From Gracilaria vermiculophylla (Eukaryota > Rhodophyta > Florideophyceae > Gracilariales > Gracilariaceae), in the NCBI GenBank assembly GCA_019155205.2, contig JAHNZQ020000172.1:2807286-2821202 (forward strand): a stretch of 13,917 nt of DNA, given 5' to 3'. The notes under the pieces are model-generated. The model worked only from the letters and a program-made list of their open reading frames with translations. It did not search any database and had not been told where the DNA came from. The position numbers and the translations under genes are program-made. This document shows positions 7,064-13,917 of this stretch, piece by piece. Position 1 is the first letter of the stretch. Each line of letters begins with the position of its first letter.

Positions 7064-8236
7064 CGCGCTAACCTCTGCCGCTATCTCTTGTGTATCGACG
7101 CTCTCCCTCACCGCCATTCACCCGCGTTGCTTCTTCGTTCTCTCCGTCGTTTCGTTGCGTCGGGTGTGTTGACCGTATCATTGGTTGGTGTTGTACTTTT
7201 CTTTTGGTCTCAGGTTCCTCCCTGAGGGCGTTGTGTTGGTAGTGGTTGGAAATTGGTTCTGCCGTTTAATCGTGTTCGGGTTATCTTTGTCGCCCGTGTT
7301 TGTCGATCGCTACTCCTTTCGTTTTGTCTCCCTCTGTTCTTGTTGTAGGCATCCCCGAGTCGTGTTTGCGGGTTCTGATCCGAGAGGTTGAGGACCGTAT
7401 TTATGTTGAAGTCTGGGCACTATCGTGTTGTGTCTCAGCAGTTTGTGTGAAATCTGGGATTTGTGATTCCCAGTTTGTGTGTTTTCGTGTCATCACTTGG
7501 TGAGCAGTGCGATGAGCGGTTCATCCGTGGTATTTTGGGTGATTCCTGGTACTGCGGAGACGTTAGCCTGGCGACGTGATCCAAAGCAGGTGTTTCTGTT
7601 AAGCGGGCTCCGCACCGGTTCTACTTTTGTAGGGCGGATAACGGTGTTGGTCGGAAGACCTGGCGAGTACCGCCGGATCACGTGTGGACGGGGTGTCGTG
7701 GCGTACTGCACTTGGTCGGTGTTGATCTGTGTCAGAACCTGACTTTGGGTTGGGTGCTTGTACTGTTGCGAAAGATACCCATAACGAGCATTTGATCCGG
7801 GGACTCTGGTCTTCCGGGGAGGCGACGTGGCAGAGGCGTACCTCCGGTGAAGCCGCGAGTTACCTTTATTGGTGCTCGTCTGCAGCGTACCTTGTGGTCA
7901 AATTAACTTCAGTTTGAGGTTTTGCAAGTTCTTACAAGATACAAGAGAGGGCTAACTTTATGAAGACATATCTTAGGTCATTAACCATCCTCTGGAAGTC
8001 CCGTAAAGAGCGACGCGCCCTCTCCTTGAGCGTAGGAGGAGGTAAACAGAAGAAAGCGCTTTCTACCCGAAAGATCTCCGGGGCTCAGAGGTCCGATCTC
8101 TAGAATGCGCGGATTGCTGCTGGTGATCCTGCCTGTGCCATCCGTCTATTGATCTTATTTGTTGTTGTCTGTTGTTTTGTTGTTGTTTGCTGTTCTCAAG
8201 CCATCTGTTTCCTCTCAGCAGTAGATCTCCCGAAAC
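7064..8236 (+). other. Long leader between primer-binding site and Gag start
   Basis: About 1.17 kb without a recognisable gene, long for a copia leader. The first half is rich in GT/TT on the plus strand. Frames open at 7479-7742 and 7729-7917 overlap and together would make about 150 residues with one shift, but no domain is recognised. A GTT-rich stretch (8158-8196) lies just before Gag. RNA packaging and dimerisation signals would be expected here on general grounds. A further insertion or an extra ORF is possible. Confidence 0.45.
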
Positions 8237-8851
8237 ATGGACTCGTTCAGTGGGGTCAAAATTGAAAAGTTGGTTGAGGATAACTTCCATGTATGGAAGC
8301 AAAAGATTGAGCTACTACTTGCGCTCAAAGACCTCGATGATCACCTCGACTCTGTGCGACCCACCGACGAAAATGAGCTGTCCACTTGGAAGAAAAAAGA
8401 TGCCAAAGCCAGAGCAATCATCGGCCTAACTCTTAGTGATGAGTATTTGGACCATGTAAGGGACGCCGACAACGCCGCCGGCATGTGGGAAACCATCTGT
8501 GATGTGTTCCAACTCAAAACTTTGCTCAACAAAATCAACGCCCGACGGTGCTTCTACTCTGCCAAGATGCGTGATGATGAGAAAATGTTACAGTTCATCA
8601 ACAGTGTACGTCATCTGGCACCGGAACTCAAGTGTATGGGCGTGGCTGTTGGGGACGAGGACATCGCTATGGCCATCCCGTGTGGACTTCCGGATAGATT
8701 TGAGCCCCTCACTGTGGCAATTGATACCACAATTGGCGATCGCCAACTCAATTTAGAGTTTGGGAAGAGTCGTCTGCTGCAAGAAGAGCAGCGAATAAAT
8801 GACCGTGCCAAGGAGGAGTCCGGATATGAAGCAGCGCTGATCGGCCGATAG
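8237..8851 (+). pseudogene. gag: Copia Gag (capsid part), ends at premature TAG 8849-8851
   Basis: The ATG at 8237 gives MDSFSGVKIEKLVEDNFHVW. The NFHVWKQKIELLL block matches the N-terminal Gag motif of copia elements (Retrotran_gag/UBN2 type), followed by WETICDVFQLKT and LPDRFEPLTVAI, which are typical further blocks. Gag forms the virus-like particle that packages the RNA. About 204 residues precede a TAG. The zinc knuckle follows in the same frame shortly after, so the stop falls inside Gag rather than at its natural end. A single change from CAG would explain it. Confidence 0.88.
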
Positions 8852-9475
8852 TCGCGAAAGAAGGGAGTTTTGTGCTACTACTGTGGCACCAAGGGTCATA
8901 TCCAGAGAAACTGTTTCAAAAAGCAACGTGATGAGGCTAACAAAGATCAGGATGCTGCTGTTCATTCAAGCCTACACAATGCTCAATACGAAGAGCAACG
9001 TACGGGTGACAGTGATTCTGACTACGTTTGCCTCATTGCTCGTGGAGCCGCCAAGGCCAATAACAGTGACTGGATTGTTGACTCCGGTGCTACCGCACAC
9101 ATGACCTATGACGACTCCATGATCCAATCATTCGAGAGCAAGGCAGCTTCTGGTGTGAGTATCGGCAATGCTTCCGAATTAGAGTCGCGTGGCGAAGGCT
9201 ATGTTGAGCTGGATGTGAGTGTTAACGGTTCAAGGCGCAAGTGCAAGTTGAGCAAAGTAGTGCACGTGCCAAGTCTGCGTTACCACCTGCTATCGGTATC
9301 TGCAATTTGTGACTTAGATGCTAGTGTTGTATATGCCAAGCACAAGGTGTGTGTGTACAGGGGCTCTGCTCTGATTGCACAAGGAAGCGGTGTCAAAGGC
9401 CTTTACTACCTCTGTACTGCAGTTTCACAACTTGCTGATCCGGACAGCGCACTTGTATCCGACCTGTCAATCTAG
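8852..9475 (+). pseudogene. pol: Gag zinc knuckle and copia protease, to TAG 9473-9475
   Basis: Same frame as the upstream Gag. CYYCGTKGHIQRNC (8873-8914) is a canonical CX2CX4HX4C zinc knuckle that binds the genomic RNA. WIVDSGATAHMT follows, with DSG at 9080-9088, the active site of the copia aspartic protease that processes the polyprotein. HVPSLRYHLLSVSAI is the usual C-terminal protease block (the copia consensus has HVP-L--NLLSV). The segment ends at TAG exactly where the family has Trp of the WHxRxxH integrase zinc motif, so a TGG to TAG change is the simplest explanation. Confidence 0.88.
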
Positions 9476-9763
9476 CATGCTCGTATGGCTCATGTGAATA
9501 TTGGTGGCATCAAGCAAATGGCTCGCGATGGCGTTGTGTCAGGGCTAAATGTGGATGTGGCACAGAATCTGGATGTATGTGACTCTTGTGTTTTAGGCAA
9601 GTCTACCCGCGCAGCGACTCCCAAGCAAGGGGGGGAGCGCGCAACGAAGCTGTTAAACCTTGTTCACTCGGACATTTGTGGTCCAGTGGAGGTGGGTTCC
9701 TTGGGAGGCTCGCGCTTTTTTGTCACATTCATCAACGATTACAGCCGGTTCTGCTTCCTGTAA
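9476..9763 (+). pseudogene. pol: Copia integrase N-terminal HHCC domain and start of catalytic core, to TAA 9761-9763
   Basis: HARMAHVNIGGIKQM followed by CDSCVLGKST is the GAG-pre-integrase HHCC zinc-binding domain. The catalytic core begins with HSDICGPV, containing the first Asp of the DDE triad, and RFFVTFINDYSRF. The frame stops at a TAA where the family has an aromatic residue (usually Tyr) in the YxxxxKSEAF region. It continues unbroken after the stop. Confidence 0.87.
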
Positions 9764-10682
9764 ATGCTCAATACCAAGAGTGAGGCGTTCCAGATGTTCG
9801 TGAAATGGCTCAAGTTTGTTCAAAACCAAATTGGTACTCAAGTCAAAACCATTACTGCCAATAAGTGCGTACTTCGTGCGCTACGAACGGACAATGGTGG
9901 TGAGTACATCTCAAACAAATTTGCCAAAGAACTTGAGTCACACGGTATTGAACATCAGCGAACTGTGCCTTATAGTCCGCACCAGAACGAGCTCGCCGAA
10001 AGGTTCAACTGCACACTCATGGATTTGGTCAGGTCAATGCTTCTTCACAAGAAACTGCCCAAAAGCTTCTGGGCAGAAGCACTGAATGTCGCGGTGTACG
10101 TGCGCTACCGAGTGACGTGTGAGGCATTGCCCAATACTGTGACCCCATATGAGTTGTGGCTTGGACAAAAGCCTAAGGTGAGCAATCTGCGTGTATTCGG
10201 GAGCAGGTGCTGGTACAAGGTGGTGGACCATAAGCTGAAGAAGCTGGAGGACCGTGCCATGCAGGCGATCTTCATTGGGTACACTGCTGGATCGCATGGC
10301 TATAACCTGTGGGATGAGCAAAAGAGCAAGGTGGTCGTGTCAAGAGATGTGAAGTTTGATGAACGCAATGACTCAGATGAGAGTACTGATCATTGTGAAG
10401 ATGACTACGCCGAGATGGAAATCCCGGTAAAGTCCAAGTCTGATCAAACCTTCACTTCTCAACCACCAGTTGAACCCATTACTGAGGATAGTGACACGGG
10501 CACACCTCCAGATGAGATCCCAGAAATCGGTCCCGATCACTCCACCGCCGTTCCAGAAGATGGTCCAGATGTGCAACAGCCAGTGCCACTGCGTAGGTCT
10601 ACTCGTGTGCGGAAACCGACTTCGTTTTATGGGCGTCCAACTGCTCTACTCACAGCCAGTGATGACATTCTCGTGTCGTTTC
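9764..10682 (+). pseudogene. pol: Copia integrase catalytic core and C-terminal region, cut by the solo LTR
   Basis: Continues the polyprotein frame. RTDNGGEY carries the second catalytic Asp, and NELAERFN carries the Glu; the spacing of 35 residues between them is the canonical D-35-E. TPYELWLGQKPKVSNLRVFG and IFIGYTAGSHGYNLW are the usual post-core copia blocks. A long acidic, proline-rich linker ends in RRSTRVRKPTSFY, the normal entry to reverse transcriptase. The frame is interrupted at 10682 by the LTR inserted there, and reading runs into LTR sequence until 10945. Confidence 0.9.
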
Positions 10683-11245
10683 TGTTGGATAAGGTGCCTA
10701 TGCTGTCACTGACAACTAAATGTTCCGGGGACCATGGGCTGTGTTTAATGTTGAATTTGTGTGGTACACGTGTGCAGCTGTGCTACTGGGCACGTTGTTC
10801 ACTACCATATGGTTTCCAGGTGTACACATTGCATACTCAGCTTAATGTACACCAGATATGGTCTAGTGTAATGTGCCTCTTAATGGTAACTATACACACA
10901 CGTTGCTGCATGGACATGAGTGGTGGCGGAATACAGAAAGTGTAAGGTGGTTGAGTGAATTTGTGCATTGTCATGGTCTTGTGAGTGTACGGAACTGTCA
11001 TGCCTTGTTGTGCCTTGCTGTTGTAAGCATTATTGAATTGTGGCTAGTACATTTATGTCATCTCACAATATGATTGGTAGTATTGAGTGTCTCGCCTTTG
11101 TATTTTATTTTCTAATGCAAGCTAGTCGGTGCGACTGAGCCACTATATAAGTCGTGGTCGAGGCACCTCCAAGTAAATCCAAGCTGGAGCTGGCGAACTT
11201 CCTTTGCATCCCCTCAACTTTCCCTTGCCCCTCTGACCTCCAATA
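10683..11245 (+). repeat. Solo LTR (563 bp) of the same copia family, nested in pol
   Basis: It starts TGTTGG, ends CCAATA, and aligns along its whole length with the 5' LTR, including TATATAA at 11144-11150 and the paired GTGTACAC motif. It has no internal retrotransposon sequence. GTTTC flanks it on both sides (10678-10682 and 11246-11250), a perfect 5-bp target-site duplication. With the duplication it adds 568 bp, which shifts the downstream frame by one and explains why integrase and reverse transcriptase now sit in different frames. By eye it differs from the 5' LTR more than the two outer LTRs differ from each other. Confidence 0.95.
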
Positions 11246-11250
11246 GTTTC

Positions 11251-12824
11251 AAGATGCATTTTCACGCCCTGATTGCAAGGTGTGGACGAGGGCAATGCAC
11301 AGCGAGTATGAGTCGTTGATGGAGCATGACACATGGGAGCTAGTGCCGAGGCCAGCAGGCACCAACGTGATATCGTGCTAGTGGGTGTTTGTGCAAAAGT
11401 ATGAGGCAGGTGCCAACGGTGAACCGACAGTTCCTTACAAGGCCCGCGTAGTTGCTCGAGGTTTCCTGCAGATCGAAGGTGTGGAATTCTCTGAGACGTA
11501 TGCACCAGTGGTGAAATTCGCGTCTGTGAGAATGATTTTGTCCATAGCTGCAGTCGAGGATTACCATTTACACCAAATGGACGTCAAAACTGCGTTCCTG
11601 AATGATGACCTCGAGAAAACTGTGTACATGGAACAGCCGGAAGGATTCATCCAGACAGGGAACGAGCAGCTTTTATGTCGCTTGAAAAAGGCCATCTATG
11701 GGTTGTGTCAAGCAAGCAGACAATGGCATGCGAAGATATACTCGTTCCTTGTGCAAGAAATGAATCTGATGCCCAACGACGCCGACGAATGTGTATACAC
11801 CGGAATGGTACTGGGAGTGGTTGTGATCATTGCTCTGTATGTGGACGACTTGCTTATTGCCAGTCCGAGTATGGAGACAATAAATTGCGTCAAGGCAGAA
11901 ATGTCTGAACGTTTCCGCATGAAGGACCTCAATGATGCGCGCATTGTACTTGGATTCGAGATCCGACGTGCTCGACCCAAGAGAATGTTGTATTTGACAC
12001 AGTCTGCATACACGCGCAAGGCTTTGAAACGATTCGCAATGCTACAGTCAAAACCTGTTGACACTCCCATGGACTCTGGTGTAAACCTCAGCGTTGTTGA
12101 CAAGCCTCTGATGCACATCGCATATCGTCAAGTGATTGGTTGCCTCATGTATCTCTCTGTGGGAGCTCGACCAGACATATCGTTTGCTGTTGCTAGACTT
12201 GCAAAGTATGTCAAGAAGCACTCAGAGATTCACTGGAAGGCACTAAAGTGCGTCATGCGGTACGTCAACGGCACTATCTCCTTTGGTCTCACATATGGCT
12301 CTCTTGCAGATACTCAGCTTCATGGATACGTGGACTCTGCTTGGGCAGGTGACAGCACTAGTCGCAAGTCCACCAGTGGATACGTGTTCATGATGTGCGG
12401 TGCTCCCGTGTGTTGGAGCTCGGGCCAGCAGGAAGTAGTTGCACTTTCCAGTGCTGAAGCTGAGTATGTGAGTCTGTGCTCTGGCACCAAGGAGGCGATC
12501 TGGGTTAGGCGACTGTGGATTGGAATCGGCAACGCAAGCGGTATGCATGTGGGCAAGTCCGTGAAGATCTTGGTTGAACCCACTACTTTGTATGTGGAAA
12601 ACCAGGGTTGCATTGACCTCGCTCGAAATAGGGTTGTGAACAAGCGAACCAAACATATTGATATTCGCTTTCACTTCACCAGAGAGGCTTTGCAGGGAAA
12701 ATGCATTGAGTTGCAGTACTTCCCGACTAAGAGTATGGTTGCTGACATGCTGACAAAACCACTTCGTCGCGTGAAGTTGGAAAAGTTCCGAGGTGAGATT
12801 GGGCTGATGCCCCTAGACGTTTGA
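11251..12824 (+). pseudogene. pol: Copia reverse transcriptase and RNase H, with premature TAG at 11379-11381
   Basis: The segment begins after the second GTTTC. An in-frame TAG stands where the family has Lys in the xCKWVF motif. RT marks are KARVVARGF, FSETYAPVVKF, QMDVKTAFLN (catalytic Asp), AIYGLCQASRQW and YVDD (11838-11849), the polymerase active site. RNase H marks are YVDSAWAGD, SSAEAEYVSL, VENQGCIDLARN and TKHIDIRFHF, followed by the terminal block VADMLTKPL. The frame ends at TGA 12822-12824. RNase H removes the RNA template during replication. Two changes from consensus are visible: C in GLCQAS (usually K), and Glu at 12597-12599 where copia RNase H has the Asp of DNQ. Confidence 0.93.
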
Positions 12825-12834
12825 TATTAGTGAC

Positions 12835-12844
12835 AGAGGGGGGC
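12835..12844 (+). other. Polypurine tract of the copia element
   Basis: AGAGGGGGGC lies directly before the TGTTGG start of the 3' LTR and 10 bp after the polyprotein stop. It would prime plus-strand DNA synthesis. Confidence 0.8.
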
Positions 12845-13195
12845 TGTTGGATTACGTGCCTGTGCTGTCACTGACTTTCAAATGTTCCAGGTGACCCTGG
12901 GCTGTGTTGGAAGTTGACTCTGTGTAGTATTGCGTGTGCATGTGTGCTACTCGGCACGTTGTTCACTACCACATCGTTTCCAGATGTACACATTGCAAAT
13001 TCAGCTTAATGTACACCAGATATGGTTTGGTGTCATGTGCCTGGTCATGGTAAATATACATACACATTGCTGTATGGACACGAGTTATGGCAAAATACAG
13101 AGAGTGTAAGGTGGTTGAGTGAATTTGTGCACTGTCATGGTCTCGTGAGTGTACGGAACTGTCGTGCCTTGTTGTGCCTTGCTGTTGTAAGCATT
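12845..13195 (+). repeat. 3' LTR of the copia element, truncated (first 351 bp)
   Basis: It starts TGTTGGATTACG and matches the 5' LTR to GTAAGCATT (ending 13195), where homology stops abruptly. About 214 bp are missing, including the TATA box, the presumed R/U5 and the CCAATA end. Polyadenylation signals and any right target duplication are therefore lost. Confidence 0.88.
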
Positions 13196-13762
13196 CGTCG
13201 GTGTTCTCGGAATGCTAGATAAGGGAGCTAGATTGCAAGTTTGTTAGGGAATCACTCAAAAAAAATACGAAAACGCTAGATTCTGCTAGTTCGCGGTGGT
13301 TGGCAAGCAAAAAAAAAATATTTTGGAAATCACTCTTTCATATTTTCTATTGCTCTCCGTCCATAGTACCGCAATTCGCTAGTTTCAAGTTTAGAGCAAG
13401 TTCTTTGCTCACTAAACGCTAGTTAGAGGGCTCGAAATGGCACTGGCCGCGCAGCGGCCAGCGGCCCCACCCCCATGCAACCCAAATTTACGCACATATT
13501 TCCATCTCGTGGATTTCGAACTTCAAATTGTCAAAGTTTGGAGCCCAACTGTTCTCACAGCCTCACCCACACTCTTGGACACCATACCTCCCTTACCATC
13601 CTTACCATCCTTCTTCTCCTTATCTTCTCATTCCACACCTCCTCTTCAACCGACTCTCACCTTCTATCCCTTTGTCGTCCTTGGAGGCGTCTCGGGGACC
13701 TCCCCCTGCTCCGCTTTATCCAACAACGCCAGTAGCTCTTCATCATTGACGTCCTCGCTAGA
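13196..13762. other. Non-coding stretch right of the truncated LTR; GCTAG cluster and pyrimidine tract
   Basis: No convincing gene. GCTAG occurs six times between 13214 and 13422, with poly-A runs (for example near 13259-13265 and 13311-13319) and a repeated AATCACTC. A palindrome, TGGCCGC/GCGGCCA, lies at about 13444-13460. A pyrimidine-rich tract at about 13585-13660 contains CCTTACCAT twice in tandem (13591-13608). Plus-strand frames through it look low-complexity rather than coding. Confidence 0.45.
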
Positions 13763-13765
13763 CAT
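13664..13765 (-). CDS. Small unassigned ORF, possible start of a truncated gene (33 residues)
   Basis: The ATG at 13765-13763 opens MSSEDVNDEELLALLDKAEQ, an acidic amphipathic helix that looks like a real protein N-terminus. A TAG ends it after 33 residues. The frame is also open upstream to 13858, but that part is Arg/Trp rich and less convincing. It could be the first exon or a frameshifted start of a gene or transposon protein reading leftward, or a chance ORF. No family is recognised. Confidence 0.25.
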   Translation of the reverse strand: MSSEDVNDEELLALLDKAEQGEVPETPPRTTKG

Positions 13766-13917
13766 CGCTACTACACGCCCACCACAACGACGCTCCCGTT
13801 CCTGACGCAACCACCAAGTGAGCACTCCCCGAGTACTTATCCAACCGCATTTTTTCATTCGCCCGTTTTCGCGCCATATCCAACCGACCTACGACGTGTC
13901 CCACCAATAATCTGAAA

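Larger units (their letters stand above)
6484..13195 (+). mobile_element. Ty1/copia LTR retrotransposon, defective, with nested solo LTR
   Basis: All parts are in the expected order: 5' LTR, primer-binding site, leader, Gag with CCHC knuckle, DSG protease, integrase, reverse transcriptase (YVDD), RNase H, polypurine tract and a 3' LTR. Integrase ahead of reverse transcriptase is the diagnostic Ty1/copia order. The coding part is one frame of about 1,339 codons (excluding the solo LTR and duplicated target site) with four in-frame stops. The 3' LTR is cut short. Comparing the overlapping 351 bp of the two LTRs by eye gives about 19 differences (about 95% identity), implying an old but still readable insertion. 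A flanking target duplication cannot be tested because the 3' end is missing. Confidence 0.93.

Noticed and set aside
11708..12674. Long minus-strand frames opposite reverse transcriptase and RNase H
   Set aside because: Antisense to a clearly recognised RT/RNase H frame and without motifs of their own.
8237..12824. Stop-codon reassignment or systematic readthrough as explanation for many in-frame stops
   Set aside because: All three stop codons occur internally across the elements (TAG, TAA and TGA), and each is also used as an apparent terminal stop or lies at positions with an obvious single-base sense ancestor. Ordinary decay is simpler.
6478..13216. ATGCT on both outer sides of the copia element (6478-6482 and 13212-13216) as its target-site duplication
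   Set aside because: The right copy is not adjacent to an LTR end because the 3' LTR is truncated at 13195, and the left copy is one base off the LTR start; most likely chance.
13437..13805. Plus-strand 122-residue frame starting MALAAQRP
   Set aside because: Low-complexity Ser/Pro/Leu composition produced by a pyrimidine tract, with overlapping open frames in all phases; no domain visible.

Overview
The window is eukaryotic and consists almost entirely of transposable-element remains, with no intact host gene visible. The closest match I recognise is an oomycete (Phytophthora-like) repeat-rich region. This rests on three things: a piggyBac transposase of the WYGLGGHWIDKG type, a Ty3/gypsy Gag with the SLFVEGLLP block, and a Ty1/copia element primed by an internal fragment of initiator-Met tRNA. 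The taxonomic call comes from remembered family features, not from a search.

Left part (about 1-2830, minus strand): the 5' half of a decayed Ty3/gypsy element. Gag starts at an ATG at 2826, runs leftward through at least one frameshift and two in-frame stops, and then enters an aspartic-protease frame (DTGAGPN at 334-342) that is still open at base 1. The rest of pol lies outside the window. Positions 2827-3340 hold short coding-like minus-strand frames and presumably the leader or LTR.

Middle-left (about 3430-5000, plus strand): a 119-120 bp tandem duplication followed by a piggyBac-type DDD transposase. The transposase keeps one frame over about 436 codons but carries two in-frame TGA stops, and glycine replaces the second catalytic aspartate. 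From 5000 to about 6100 lies AT-rich non-coding DNA with stem-loops, a pair of perfect 16-bp palindromes 21 bp apart, and a 30-bp tandem repeat. A gag-like frame follows at 6124-6483, next to a second copy of the copia primer-binding motif. It may be the stump of another, older retroelement.

Right part (6484-13195, plus strand): a Ty1/copia element with a 565-bp 5' LTR, an initiator-Met internal-fragment PBS, an unusually long (about 1.17 kb) leader, one continuous gag-protease-integrase-RT-RNase H reading frame, a polypurine tract and a 3' LTR cut off after about 351 bp. The frame has four in-frame stops. Between integrase and RT it is split by a 563-bp solo LTR of the same family, flanked by a perfect 5-bp target duplication (GTTTC). 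The stretch from 13196 to the end is non-coding or uncertain, with a cluster of GCTAG motifs, A-tracts, a pyrimidine-rich tract and one small minus-strand ORF.

Overall this is a nested repeat region: the three main elements are all defective, and insertion order can partly be read from their boundaries. I found no tRNA or rRNA gene, CRISPR array or bacterial-type operon.
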